A stretch of DNA of 64,000 nt, taken from NCBI RefSeq assembly GCF_000469545.1, contig NZ_KI273060.1:1-64000 (forward strand), given 5' to 3'. Positions 53,474 to 62,564 of the stretch are shown piece by piece. Every line of letters begins with the position of its first letter. The first letter of the stretch is position 1. The position numbers were made by a program, and so were the translations under genes. The notes beneath the pieces were generated by a model. The model had not been told where the DNA came from. It saw only the letters and a list, made by a program, of their open reading frames with translations, and did not search any database. The stretch is from Mitsuokella sp. oral taxon 131 str. W9106 (GTDB lineage Bacteria > Bacillota > Negativicutes > Selenomonadales > Selenomonadaceae).

Positions 53474-54457
53474 TTATTTTTCCCATCTGCCATGCCGATA
53501 GGCGTCCGGATTGCAGACCTTGTCCCATTTCTCCCCGCGGATGACGGCGAGGACCCCTTCCGCTGCAAGGGTCGCGACGCCCGATGCCGCCTCCTTCGTC
53601 TGTCCTGCCATATGCGGCGTGACGATGAGGTTGTCGCAGGAAAAGAGCGGATCGTCCGTCCGGATCGGCTCCTGCACGACGACGTCAGTCGCAGCAGCTT
53701 GGATCCAGCCTTCATGAAGTGCGCGTACGAGCGCCGCTTCATCGATGATACCGCCGCGCGCGCAGTTGACGAGGATCGCCGTCTTCTTCATGAGCTGAAG
53801 CTCACGCGCGCCGATCATGCCGCGCGTCGCGTCCGTAAGCGGCGTATGGACGGAGACGGCATCGGCTTCCTTCAGGATGTCCTCCATCTCGGCACGGTAT
53901 CCGTAGCCCCAGTCCGCAACGGTCTCCGCCTTGAGGAAGGGGTCGTAGACGAGGACTTTCATGCCGACGCCCGTCGCCAGCTCGGCGAGGATCTTGCCAA
54001 TATGCCCGCAGCCGATGAGACCGAGTGTCTTGCCGTACAGCTCGTACGCCTTGTACTCGCTTCGTATGCCGAAATTCCCCTTGCGCATTTCATGGTCGCA
54101 TACGAGCATGTTCTTCGCGCAGGCGAAAATCATCGCCATCGCGTGTTCGGCAACGGAGCGCGTATTCGCGCCCGGTGCGATGACGACAGGGATGCCGAGC
54201 TCCGTCGCGGCCGCGACGTCCACGTCGTCGACGCCGACGCCGGGGCGGCCGATCGCCTTTAGGTTTTTGCACTGCAGCATCGTCCCCTTGTCAATCGAGC
54301 CGATGCGGATGATGACGCCGTCCGCATCCTTAAGCGCGGGGAGCATGTCCTCCGGCTTTCCTGAGCCGATGATGGCGACGTCTGCGCCTGCCGTTTCGAG
54401 GACGGCCATGCCGGCATCGTGCAGGCGATGGGAAATTACGATTTTGGGTGCTGCCAT
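53474..54457 (-). CDS. D-2-hydroxyacid dehydrogenase (SerA-like)
   Basis: NAD-dependent dehydrogenase of the D-isomer 2-hydroxyacid family, 327 residues. The dinucleotide fold has LGLIGCGHIGKILAE near residue 145, and the catalytic residues lie in NCARGGIIDE (Arg), a glutamate near QEPIRTDDP, and TPHMAGQT (His). There is no ACT domain, so it is unlike full-length biosynthetic SerA. GAGGAGG lies before the ATG. It starts ten bases after the DapA-like gene. By context it oxidises or reduces a sugar acid. Confidence 0.9.
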   Translation of the reverse strand: MAAPKIVISHRLHDAGMAVLETAGADVAIIGSGKPEDMLPALKDADGVIIRIGSIDKGTMLQCKNLKAIGRPGVGVDDVDVAAATELGIPVVIAPGANTRSVAEHAMAMIFACAKNMLVCDHEMRKGNFGIRSEYKAYELYGKTLGLIGCGHIGKILAELATGVGMKVLVYDPFLKAETVADWGYGYRAEMEDILKEADAVSVHTPLTDATRGMIGARELQLMKKTAILVNCARGGIIDEAALVRALHEGWIQAAATDVVVQEPIRTDDPLFSCDNLIVTPHMAGQTKEAASGVATLAAEGVLAVIRGEKWDKVCNPDAYRHGRWEK

Positions 54458-54467
54458 TTCTTCCTCC

Positions 54468-55343
54468 TCAGTACTGCCTGAACACTTCCGTCAGCGCGTC
54501 TTTTATCGCAGGATTCGTGCAGTTCGACGGACGGCGCGCAGGACCGACTTTCCAGCCGCGCATGTTGACGGCGAGCTTGACGACGGAGTTCGGATTGCCC
54601 ATCTGCATGACGTTGCGGAAGGGGCGGATCTTCTTCTGCGCTTCATTTGCCTTTTCGATATTTCCCTCTTTCCAGTATTGGTAGATGCTGACCATGAGCT
54701 CGGGGAAGACGTTGGAGCAGCCCGAGATCGCGCCCGTGCCGCCCGCCATGAGCGTCCAGAGGATGAGGGAGTCGCTGCCTGCGAGGACGTTGATGCCGGC
54801 CTTCGTATTCTCGATGTACTTGAGCGTGTTGTCGAAGCTGCCGCTCGAGTCCTTGATCCCGATGATATTTTCATGGGATTCCATGAGCTTCCTGACCGTC
54901 GTAAAGGCGATATTGTTGCCTGTGCGCGCGGGGATGTTGTAGAGGAGCATCGGGAGCTTCGTCGACGCGGCGACAGCGGAAAAATGCTCCAATAGATCGT
55001 CCTGCGTAACGGCGACGAAGTACGGGGAGATGACGGAGAGGCAATCGACGCCGAGCGCTTCCACGCGCTTGGTGAATTCCACCGTCTCCTTGGTCGTGAT
55101 GCAGCCCGTGCCCGCATAGACCGGGACGCGCCCGCCTACCGCCTCGACCGCCGTCTTGATGACGGCAAGCTTCTCCTCCGAATCGAATGCGTAGAACTCG
55201 CCATTCGTTCCCATCGGAAAAATGCCGTCTACCCCCGCCTCGATGAGATGTTGGATAAATTCCCGGTACATCCCTGCATCGAAGGTTTCCTCTTCCGTCA
55301 GTGCCGTGACGACAGGGGTAATCAATCCTTTTGCTTCAAACAT
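54468..55343 (-). CDS. DapA/NAL-family aldolase or lyase
   Basis: Class I aldolase-type TIM barrel, 291 residues. The Schiff-base lysine lies in GIKDSSGS (about 161) and the catalytic tyrosine in LYNIPARTGNN (about 133); FPMGTNGEF matches the carboxylate-binding loop. The family includes dihydrodipicolinate synthase, but also 2-keto-3-deoxy-sugar-acid aldolases. Its place between pdxA2 and a hydroxyacid dehydrogenase favours a catabolic 2-oxo-acid aldolase here. AAGGAG lies before the ATG. Confidence 0.9.
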   Translation of the reverse strand: MFEAKGLITPVVTALTEEETFDAGMYREFIQHLIEAGVDGIFPMGTNGEFYAFDSEEKLAVIKTAVEAVGGRVPVYAGTGCITTKETVEFTKRVEALGVDCLSVISPYFVAVTQDDLLEHFSAVAASTKLPMLLYNIPARTGNNIAFTTVRKLMESHENIIGIKDSSGSFDNTLKYIENTKAGINVLAGSDSLILWTLMAGGTGAISGCSNVFPELMVSIYQYWKEGNIEKANEAQKKIRPFRNVMQMGNPNSVVKLAVNMRGWKVGPARRPSNCTNPAIKDALTEVFRQY

Positions 55344-55412
55344 CTTGCACGCTCCTTTTTTTCTCTCTATTGAATCATATTGGTATGGCGAACTGCTTGA
55401 AGAATATATCTT

Positions 55413-56426
55413 TTAATCCTTCAGGTCAGCAGCAAAGCGAACCTTTGCCATCTGTGCGCCGAGCTTCAGCGCCTCGACCATGCTGTCAGGGCTTGCCTTT
55501 CCCGTGCCGGCAACGGCGAATGCCGTGCCGTGGTCAACCGAGGTACGGATGATCGGCAGTCCGACCGTGACGTTCACGCCGCAGTCGAAGCCGAGCACCT
55601 TGATGGGAATATGCCCTTGATCGTGGTACATGACAACGACGATATCAAATGCATCGAGGTTTGCCGCACGGTGAAACACGCTGTCGGGCGGAATCGGGCC
55701 CTGCACGTTCCAGCCCTTCTCCTGCACTTCGCGCACGGCGGGTGCGATTTCCCGCTCGTCCTCGTCGCCGAAGAGCCCGCCCTCGCCGCAGTGCGGATTG
55801 AGTCCTGCGACGGCAATGCGTGGTTTTTGGATGCCCATGAGCGTGAGCGTCTCTTGTGCAAGGCCGATGACCTTTGCGACGCGCTCCTTTTTGACTGCAT
55901 CCGGCACATCGCGAAAGGCAATGTGCGTCGTCACATGGATAACGCGCAGCTTTGGGCTCGTCAGCATCATCGAGAAATCCTTCGTCCCCGTCAGATGGGC
56001 GAGGATTTCCGTGTGACCGGGAAAGTGAACGCCGCCCAGATTGAGCGCCTCCTTATTGAGCGGCGCCGTGACGACGGCGTGCACCGCATGAGCCATCGCA
56101 TGCCTGCAGGCGCTTTCGATGTACGCGTACGCCGCGCGCCCTGCCCTGCCGTCTACCTTTGCAAACGGAAGGTCTTGCGGCAGATTGTGCAGGTCGATGA
56201 CGTCGATCATGCCGCTGTCCCCGCCGCCCTCTGCCGGCGCATCCACGGCGCGGCATTTCAGCGGCACGCCTGTGATGGAGACGGCCCGCTCCATCATGCC
56301 GAGATCGCCGAACACGACAGGGCGTGCGAGCCCGTACATCTCCTTCTTTGCGAGCGCCTTTGCGATGATCTCAGGGCCGATGCCTGCCGCATCGCCCATC
56401 GTGATCCCGAGAATTGGTTTTTTCAT
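55413..56426 (-). CDS. pdxA2: PdxA2-type 4-phospho-sugar-acid dehydrogenase
   Basis: Divalent-metal, NAD-dependent oxidative decarboxylase of the PdxA family, 337 residues. ITMGDAAGIGPEI is the start signature, with HFPGHTE and MYHDQGHIPIK supplying metal-binding His residues. The PdxA2 subgroup acts on 4-phospho-D-threonate or -erythronate, giving dihydroxyacetone phosphate, rather than in vitamin B6 synthesis. The ATG overlaps the stop of the kinase gene by four bases (ATGA), strong evidence that the two act in sequence. Confidence 0.92.
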   Translation of the reverse strand: MKKPILGITMGDAAGIGPEIIAKALAKKEMYGLARPVVFGDLGMMERAVSITGVPLKCRAVDAPAEGGGDSGMIDVIDLHNLPQDLPFAKVDGRAGRAAYAYIESACRHAMAHAVHAVVTAPLNKEALNLGGVHFPGHTEILAHLTGTKDFSMMLTSPKLRVIHVTTHIAFRDVPDAVKKERVAKVIGLAQETLTLMGIQKPRIAVAGLNPHCGEGGLFGDEDEREIAPAVREVQEKGWNVQGPIPPDSVFHRAANLDAFDIVVVMYHDQGHIPIKVLGFDCGVNVTVGLPIIRTSVDHGTAFAVAGTGKASPDSMVEALKLGAQMAKVRFAADLKD

Positions 56427-57736
56427 GCTGTCGTTTCCTTCCTTTCGCCCTTTTCGCCCACATGCGTTCCACGGATTGCGGCAAGCGCATGGACGAATGC
56501 GCGGGGGCTTCCGAACGCGCCCGCTTTCGTCACGATGCAGAGCGGCTCCCGTGCGCCCTCGATGCGTCCGAGCGGAACGCCCGGCTCGACTTCCCGGAGC
56601 ACTTCGATCTGCTGCACGCCCATGGCGCGGCAGATATGCACCGCCGTATCGCCGCCCGTCGCGACGATTCCGGCTACGTCCGCGAAATCGAGCCGCTTTG
56701 CGATCGCTGCGATGTGCGCTGCGACGCGCTCGCTGACCGCCCGCCCCGATAGGCCATGCGTGCGGCCGATGCGCACCGCCTCCGCCACGTCCGCATCGCT
56801 TTCGGCAGAGGCGAGAAGCACATCCTCGCCTGCTGCAACCAGCGATTCGATTGCCTTCGCATCCGCCGCTGCCGCACCTTCGTCTTCCAAAATGTGCCGA
56901 GCCGAAAGGCGCAGCGTCCGCACGCCGCACATTTCGTTCAGCGTGCGGATCTGCCGCTGCGTCGTATGGCTGACGCTCCCCGCAAAGACGAGCACCGAAC
57001 CATCCCGAACCGGCATGGGCTTCGGCTCGCTTCCCTTCCATCCATAAAAGGAGGCAAGCGAGCCCGCAAGCCCTGCCGAGCCAACCCAGAGGATATTGCC
57101 CTTGCCGCGGAGCGCTGCGAGCAGCCGCGCGAAGTCCGCATCCTCGGCGATGTCGGACACAATCCATCGACGCCCTTCTGCGAGTGCCTCCGCCATTCGT
57201 CTTCTCGCTTCTTCTTCGCCCGCACGGAGCGTTTGGAGCGGAAGCACCGTGACGGACTTGCCCGGCGCTTGCTGCGCAAGCATGGCAGGAAGGTCGGACT
57301 CATGGACAGGCGTCTTCGGCGCATGGCCGATTTCCGTCCGCTCGATGGGGACGCCGTGCAGCAGGTGTACCCCGTCCACTGTCGTGCGCCCCTGTGCGGG
57401 ATAGGCAGGCGCAATCACGACGAGCGAAGGGGCAAGCGCATCGTCGGCCGCCGCGACCTCTGCCCCCCAGTTGCCGCGCAGCGTCGAATCGATCTTCTTG
57501 TAGATGCAGGACGGCTTGCTTTCGCGCAGGGAACGGCATATCGCGTGCATCCGCCGATACGCCTCCCCGCACGCGAGTTCCCGGCTGTCCGTATCGACGA
57601 CGACGACCTCCCCGTCTCCAGGGAACCCATCCTCTATGCCGAGCTGGACGAACGCGTGCATGCCTTGCCTCGCAAACTGCAACGCTGTGTCATTCGCCCC
57701 GGTCAAATCATCTGCAATCACGGCTAAGCGCAACAT
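56423..57736 (-). CDS. Four-carbon acid sugar kinase (DUF1537, DtnK-like)
   Basis: Kinase of the four-carbon acid sugar family (DtnK/DenK/OtnK group), 437 residues. The N-terminal signature IADDLTGANDTALQFARQG (residues 7-25) and YKKIDSTLRGNWG are intact, as is the C-terminal VATGGDTAV nucleotide motif. Known members phosphorylate D-threonate, D-erythronate or oxo-tetronates at C4. It is first in the operon behind a sigma-54 promoter and coupled to pdxA2, matching the D-threonate/D-erythronate degradation design. The exact substrate is inferred. Confidence 0.91.
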   Translation of the reverse strand: MLRLAVIADDLTGANDTALQFARQGMHAFVQLGIEDGFPGDGEVVVVDTDSRELACGEAYRRMHAICRSLRESKPSCIYKKIDSTLRGNWGAEVAAADDALAPSLVVIAPAYPAQGRTTVDGVHLLHGVPIERTEIGHAPKTPVHESDLPAMLAQQAPGKSVTVLPLQTLRAGEEEARRRMAEALAEGRRWIVSDIAEDADFARLLAALRGKGNILWVGSAGLAGSLASFYGWKGSEPKPMPVRDGSVLVFAGSVSHTTQRQIRTLNEMCGVRTLRLSARHILEDEGAAAADAKAIESLVAAGEDVLLASAESDADVAEAVRIGRTHGLSGRAVSERVAAHIAAIAKRLDFADVAGIVATGGDTAVHICRAMGVQQIEVLREVEPGVPLGRIEGAREPLCIVTKAGAFGSPRAFVHALAAIRGTHVGEKGERKETTA

Positions 57737-57776
57737 GCCATCACCTTTCTTCCCGTTCTCTCACTCCTATACTCAC

Positions 57777-57792
57777 GCAAGAATCGTGCCAA
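57777..57792 (-). promoter_or_regulatory. sigma-54 promoter of the acid-sugar operon
   Basis: On the minus strand TTGGCACGATTCTTGC matches the -24/-12 consensus (TGGCAC-N5-TTGC) exactly, about 40 bases before the kinase start. Confidence 0.9.
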
Positions 57793-57827
57793 CTTGAAAG
57801 ATGCGATTCTTGCGTATTTTCTGCACA

Positions 57828-57886
57828 CAAAAAAAGCAGGCTTGTTGCAAGAAGAAACATATTGTATCTTTCTGCAACAAGCCTGC
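57828..57886 (-). terminator. terminator of the regulator gene; possible activator site
   Basis: A perfect 14-bp stem (57836-57849 with 57873-57886) is followed by a run of Ts on the minus strand, directly after the sigma-54 activator gene. The arms contain TTGTTGCA/TGCAACAA, and a further TGCAACA lies at 57884-57890, about 80-110 bases upstream of the sigma-54 promoter, where an activator would bind. Confidence 0.75.
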
Positions 57887-57906
57887 AACAGCTTTTTCGT
57901 CATACG

Positions 57907-59808
57907 TTATGGATTGTCTCGATTTTCCTTTCTCTTGATTTTCCGCCAAAGCGTCGTGCGGTGAATGCCTAGGCGCTTTGCCGCGCGGCTGCAGCTGCCG
58001 CCTTCCTCCGCAAGGATGCGCCGCACGGTTTCCTCCTCCACATCGCGGAGCTCGCCATGCAGCGCGCCATCTCCTTCCCGCGGGGAGCCCGGCACGTTTC
58101 CCCGGTTCTCTTCCCCATCGTCCGCCCATGCGGCAAGGACGGCATCGCGCGTGATTTCCGCCCCGTCCGAGAGGAGCATGAGCCGCTCCATCACATTGGC
58201 GAGCTGGCGGATATTGCCCGGCCATGCATGCGCGGCAAGCGCGCTTTCCGCATCTTCCGCGATTCCCGCAATCGCGGGATTGAGCTTTTTCATCTTGACG
58301 ATCATGGCGCGCGCGAGCAGCGGGATGTCTGCCCGCCGCTCGGCAAGCGTCGGCATGTGGATGCGCAGGATGTTGAGCCGATAGTAGAGATCGGCGCGGA
58401 ATGTCCCTTCCTCCACCATGCGGGCGAGGTCCTGGTTCGTCGCCGCCACGATGCGCACGTCGACGGGGATGACGCTCTCGCCGCCGAGCTTCATGACCTC
58501 GTGCTCCTGCAAGACGCGCAGGAGACGCGACTGGAGCGAGGTCGGCACCTCGCCGATCTCGTCGAGAAAAATCGTCCCGCCGTGCGCGAGCTCGAAGAGG
58601 CCTTGCCTGCCGCCGCGCCGTGCCCCCGTGAATGCGCCGTCCACATAGCCGAACAGCTCGCTTTCCAAGAGATTTTCGGGCAGCGCCGCGCAGTTGACCG
58701 CGACAAACGGGCCGCTCCTGCGGCTGCTCCGATTGTGGATGCCCTGTACGAGCATTTCCTTGCCCGTACCCGACGCGCCCGTTATGAGAATCGTCGAATC
58801 GGTCAGCGCATACCGCATCGCCTTTCTCTTCATCGCCTCGCAGGGCGCAGACGAGCCGATGATATCTTCCATGTGGTACTTCGCCGTCAGTCCCTTCGCC
58901 GCAAGCTTTTGGCGGATGCGCTGCTCGGTCCGCTGCACCTCCGATATGCGCTGCACGCGGTAAATCGTCATGCCGTCAGGCAGATCCGACGTTTTCACGA
59001 GCGCCTTTGTCCCGTAAAGATCAAGGAAGTCTTCCTCAGAAGGCTTGGCGAGAAGCGCAGGGCAGATGCGTGCGAGCGGCTTTCCGATCACTTCGCAGCG
59101 CACGCGGCGCACAAGGCGCTCCGCCTCCGGGTTGAAAATCGTAATGCGCCCCTCGTGATCCGTCGCGATGATCGCGTCCTGGGACTGATGGACGACCGCG
59201 CACAGCATTTCCGACTTGGCTTCGTCCTGCTGCACGACGCGCGCGATGAGGAGTGCCTCCGTGAGCGCCTGAAAAATCGCCTGCCGACCCGAATCGATTG
59301 TCTTCGCCGCAAGTCCCTGCGCACGCGCGACGCGCACCGAAACGGCATCGCCGATGAGGAGATCGACGCCGTCCTCCATCGCATGCGCGATCTTCTCTTT
59401 GGCCTCCGCCTCGCCCTTGATCTTGATTTCGACGAGCTTCATGCGCAGGAGCGCGCCGAGATCATCGCAGCCATAGACCATATTCTCAAAGCCCGACACG
59501 CCCACCTTTTTCGCCTTGCTCCCCGCGCCGGAGGCGAGCACGGCGCGCATGATATCGACGAGCGAGACCTGGATGCGCACGACGGGAACATGCGTCGTCT
59601 CCTCGATGAGGCCTGCCGTGCCGCCACGGCTCACGATGACCTTGATGCTGTCCTGCATCTCCCGCTGCACGATATCCTTTGCCGCCGCGAGGTCGGCGAC
59701 GACGACGCGGAACAGACCGCGCCGCTTCCCCATGCGCTCGTCGAGTACCCGGCGCACCTCGTCCGCGAGCGCAGGAAATGGCGCGATGACCAAAATCCTT
59801 GCCTGCAA
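57907..59808 (-). CDS. PrpR_N/PAS/AAA+/Fis sigma-54-dependent activator
   Basis: Enhancer-binding protein of 633 residues. An N-terminal PrpR_N sensor domain (about 1-180, binds small carboxylates or sugar-acid phosphates in relatives) is followed by a PAS domain (about 200-300), an AAA+ domain with Walker A GASGTGKE (about 343), the sigma-54-contact loop GAFTGA and Walker [11 protein letters not shown], and a Fis-type helix-turn-helix ([19 protein letters not shown]). The TTG at 59808 lies six bases after AGGAGG. It lies just upstream of the sigma-54 promoter and is the obvious activator of the kinase operon. Confidence 0.93.
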   Translation of the reverse strand: MQARILVIAPFPALADEVRRVLDERMGKRRGLFRVVVADLAAAKDIVQREMQDSIKVIVSRGGTAGLIEETTHVPVVRIQVSLVDIMRAVLASGAGSKAKKVGVSGFENMVYGCDDLGALLRMKLVEIKIKGEAEAKEKIAHAMEDGVDLLIGDAVSVRVARAQGLAAKTIDSGRQAIFQALTEALLIARVVQQDEAKSEMLCAVVHQSQDAIIATDHEGRITIFNPEAERLVRRVRCEVIGKPLARICPALLAKPSEEDFLDLYGTKALVKTSDLPDGMTIYRVQRISEVQRTEQRIRQKLAAKGLTAKYHMEDIIGSSAPCEAMKRKAMRYALTDSTILITGASGTGKEMLVQGIHNRSSRRSGPFVAVNCAALPENLLESELFGYVDGAFTGARRGGRQGLFELAHGGTIFLDEIGEVPTSLQSRLLRVLQEHEVMKLGGESVIPVDVRIVAATNQDLARMVEEGTFRADLYYRLNILRIHMPTLAERRADIPLLARAMIVKMKKLNPAIAGIAEDAESALAAHAWPGNIRQLANVMERLMLLSDGAEITRDAVLAAWADDGEENRGNVPGSPREGDGALHGELRDVEEETVRRILAEEGGSCSRAAKRLGIHRTTLWRKIKRKENRDNP

Positions 59809-59889
59809 AGCGCACCTCCTCCTTTAAAATGCCGCACCCCAAATATGCATTCGCCAGCGCGCACGACAGTGCCAGAAAAGCAGGCGCCG

Positions 59890-60765
59890 CTACCCCCGCC
59901 ATCCCACGACGACGCGTTCTATGCCGGCGTAGTCACGCAAAATTTCCGTCCGCCCAATGCGGGGATTCGCCTTCATGAGTGCGACGACCGCTTTTGCCTG
60001 ATGAATGCCGACCTCCAGCGCCATGAATCCGCCCGCTTCGAGCATGGCAGGCGCGTCTTTTGTGAGCCGGCGGTAAAAGTCGAGCCCGTCCGCGCCGCCC
60101 GAAAGAGCCGCATGCGGCTCGAACCGCTGCACCTCGGGCGCAAGCGATGCGATATCGGCGTCTGGAATGTAGGGCGGATTCGATAGGATCGCGTCGAACG
60201 TCTTTCCTGCGAGCGGCGCGAGGAGGTCGCCCGTATGGAACGTGATCCGATCCGTGAGCGCGAGCGCGGCAGCGTTTCGCTGCGCGACCTCGCATGCCGC
60301 GCTCGATATGTCCACCGTCTCCGCCGTGCTCTTTGCGAGGTAGTGGAGCACGGCGAGCGCAACGGCGCCCGTGCCCGTGCCGATGTCGGCGAAGTGCGCA
60401 GGCGCTCCCTTTTCCTCCTGCCGCGCCTTTAGGCGGTCGATCGCCGCCTGCACGAGGATTTCCGTATCGGGACGCGGCACGAGCGTCGCCTCTGTGACCG
60501 AGAGCCGAAGCCCCATGAACTCCTTCTCGCCGAGGATGAGCGCGACGGGGATATGCGCTGCCCGCTTTCGGACGAGCGCGCGAAAAGCGGCGAGCTCGCG
60601 CATCTCCAGCGGCTCGTCGAAGTGGACGTAGAGGTAAATGCGCTCCTTCTTGAGCAGATGGACGAGCAGCACCTCCGCGTCAAGGCGCGGGTTTTCGATG
60701 CCCTTCGCCGAAAAAAATTGCTCGGTCCATTTCAGCAGACGCCCAATCGTCCAAACCTCAGCCAA
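59890..60765 (-). CDS. prmC: Release factor glutamine methyltransferase
   Basis: AdoMet-dependent enzyme that methylates the GGQ glutamine of peptide release factors, 291 residues. Motif I reads ADIGTGTGAVALAV, and the diagnostic NPPYIP lies at about 193-198; the N-terminal helical domain holds RPDTEILV. The start is the TTG at 60765 with AGGTAGG upstream. It lies five bases after a secreted-protein gene. The usual partner prfA is not in this window. Confidence 0.93.
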   Translation of the reverse strand: MAEVWTIGRLLKWTEQFFSAKGIENPRLDAEVLLVHLLKKERIYLYVHFDEPLEMRELAAFRALVRKRAAHIPVALILGEKEFMGLRLSVTEATLVPRPDTEILVQAAIDRLKARQEEKGAPAHFADIGTGTGAVALAVLHYLAKSTAETVDISSAACEVAQRNAAALALTDRITFHTGDLLAPLAGKTFDAILSNPPYIPDADIASLAPEVQRFEPHAALSGGADGLDFYRRLTKDAPAMLEAGGFMALEVGIHQAKAVVALMKANPRIGRTEILRDYAGIERVVVGWRG

Positions 60766-60770
60766 TGTGC

Positions 60771-61388
60771 CTACCTATCCTTTTCCTGAATCGCGCTATG
60801 CCCTTGCCCTTTTCGCGCCCATAGGAGTGCGTGAAGGCCCGTGCGGCGAAGGGCGGTGTCCATGCATTCGATCGCCATATTGCCGACCTCGCCGCGTGGT
60901 GTGGCCTCGTCGTCGTAGGTGTCGGACGCGCCTTTATCGATGACGCGGTCACCTCGGCGGTCATAGACGATGACGCGCACGGCGGCGTAGCTATGGAGGA
61001 TCCTGCCGCGCATGAAGTCCCAACTGCTGCGCGTGTAGCTCTCGTAACCCGTCAAGAGGGGAAGCACGACGAGGCCGGCGTCCATGCGGCGCGCGATCTC
61101 CCGCACGATTTCCTTGGGATCGCGGCTCTGGCTCTCGGCAAGTGCCAAAGCCACGGCGTCTTTCGGCAGGAAGTCGGCATAGTGCATCGTCTCGTTGAGC
61201 GGAAGGTGGGGCGCACGGCTCACCTTCTCCTCCATACCGCGTACGACGCTTTCAGAAGGCGCGTGATACGTGCCGATCTGGAGCGGGACGCGTGCGACGC
61301 GAAGCGGCGTGCGCTCTGCCGCCGACGCCGCAGCCGGCAGCAGCAGCACGAACAGCACGCATAGAACCATGCCAAGGCGTTTTCTCAT
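60771..61388 (-). CDS. Secreted protein of unknown function
   Basis: Protein of 205 residues with a clean signal peptide (residues 1-23, ending AAASAAE). The mature part begins TPLRVARVPLQIG and has alternating hydrophobic and charged stretches with no recognised motif; it ends in a basic tail. GAGGGAAG lies before the ATG. It is followed five bases later by prmC. The family is not recognised. The pattern of a short lead strand followed by helix-rich sequence recalls periplasmic proteins but no function can be named. Confidence 0.75.
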   Translation of the reverse strand: MRKRLGMVLCVLFVLLLPAAASAAERTPLRVARVPLQIGTYHAPSESVVRGMEEKVSRAPHLPLNETMHYADFLPKDAVALALAESQSRDPKEIVREIARRMDAGLVVLPLLTGYESYTRSSWDFMRGRILHSYAAVRVIVYDRRGDRVIDKGASDTYDDEATPRGEVGNMAIECMDTALRRTGLHALLWARKGQGHSAIQEKDR

Positions 61389-61462
61389 GGCACTTCCCTC
61401 CTCTTTCCATTTCCATTTCCCATGGCGGACGCTTGGCTCGAAGCGGCGACAGACAGCCTCCC

Positions 61463-62389
61463 TCAGTGGATCGCCTTCTTCTTGAACCTGCCGCCGACGA
61501 TGTCGTGGACGGCATTGATCGTGACGAAGGCGCTCTCGTCCTTTTCGAGGACGATTTCCTTGAGCTTGTCGACTTCCAGGCGCGTGACGACGCAGTATAG
61601 GACTTCCTTCGGCTCGCCCGTGTAGCCGCCTGCGCCGTGCAGCAGCGTGACGCCGCGCCCCAGGCGGTCGTTCAGCGCATCGGTCACTTCGTCATGCTCG
61701 CTCGTGACGATCATGACGGCATAGCTCTCGTCGAGTCCCTTGATGACGACGTCGATCATCTTGGCAATGATGAAGTACGCGACGAGCGAGTACATCGCCT
61801 TGTCCCAGCCGAAGAGCAGTCCCGCGCTCGACAGGATGAACAGGTTGATGAACATGACGACTTCGCCGACGGAAAACATCGACTTGCGGTCCATGATGAT
61901 CGCGACGATTTCCGTTCCGTCGAGCGAGCCGCCCGCGCGCATGATGAGCCCCACGCCGAGACCGTCGATGATGCCGCCGAAAACCGCCGCGAGGAACGGA
62001 TCGGCCGTGACGGGCGGAACCGGCTCGAATACCGTTGTCCAAAAGGAAAGAATGCAGATCGCGATGACCGTTGCGATCGCGAAGTTCCTGCCGATCTGCT
62101 TGTAGCCGAGATATAAAAACGGGATGTTGAGAACGATGAGGAATACGCCGACCTTCCAACCCGTGACCGCGCTCATCATGATGGAAATGCCGACGACGCC
62201 GCCGTCGATGACGTTGTTCGGAATGAGGAAAAGTTCGAGTCCGACTGCCGCGATGACTGCTCCGATGAGAATGGTCACGTACCTTTTGATGTAAAACGAA
62301 GCGGGACGTTTCTGCGTGCCCTTCCGCGCCGGCGGCTTTGGCTGCTCGGATGCAGCAAGCGACGGATGGACGGGCTGTGTTTCGGTCAT
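61463..62389 (-). CDS. YitT-family membrane protein (DUF161/DUF2179)
   Basis: Membrane protein of 308 residues with five or six hydrophobic segments (about 35-195; LELFLIPNNVIDGGVVGIS is typical) and a cytoplasmic DUF2179 domain (VMIVTSEHDEVTDAL, LEVDKLKEIV). The N-terminal 30 residues are proline- and lysine-rich. The function of YitT proteins is not known. AAAAGGAG lies before the ATG, and A/T-rich upstream sequence holds two TATAAT copies (62428-62433 and 62438-62443, minus strand). Confidence 0.9.
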   Translation of the reverse strand: MTETQPVHPSLAASEQPKPPARKGTQKRPASFYIKRYVTILIGAVIAAVGLELFLIPNNVIDGGVVGISIMMSAVTGWKVGVFLIVLNIPFLYLGYKQIGRNFAIATVIAICILSFWTTVFEPVPPVTADPFLAAVFGGIIDGLGVGLIMRAGGSLDGTEIVAIIMDRKSMFSVGEVVMFINLFILSSAGLLFGWDKAMYSLVAYFIIAKMIDVVIKGLDESYAVMIVTSEHDEVTDALNDRLGRGVTLLHGAGGYTGEPKEVLYCVVTRLEVDKLKEIVLEKDESAFVTINAVHDIVGGRFKKKAIH

Positions 62390-62508
62390 GTGGTCTGCTC
62401 CTTTTCGAATCTATATCTTGTATTTGTATTATAGAATATTATAGAAGAAATTCCATCATTTCGCCATGAAAATTGGCTGAAATATTTGCTTTGGCACATC
62501 GCGATGCC

Positions 62509-62536
62509 TTGCAATCCTCTCCCGCTATGATAGAAT
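62509..62536 (+). promoter_or_regulatory. promoter of the fructose operon
   Basis: TTGCAA (62509-62514), a 16-base spacer and TAGAAT (62531-62536) with an extended TG. Confidence 0.5.
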
Positions 62537-62564
62537 AATTCTTAGAATGGAGGGATTGCAAAAC

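Noticed and set aside
55413-57167. Reading pdxA2 as a 584-residue protein with a long N-terminal extension
   Set aside because: The extra 246 residues lie out of frame over the kinase gene and are Arg/Gly-rich shadow sequence; the ATG at 56426 has a ribosome binding site and the family start motif.
59861-59874. Sigma-54-like TGGCAC element upstream of the activator gene
   Set aside because: The GC of the -12 part is one base too close to the -24 GG, and the TTGC match is incomplete.
62491-62514. Sigma-54-like TTGGCAC before fruK
   Set aside because: The spacing from GG to the next GC does not fit ten bases; a sigma-70-type promoter overlaps and explains the start better.
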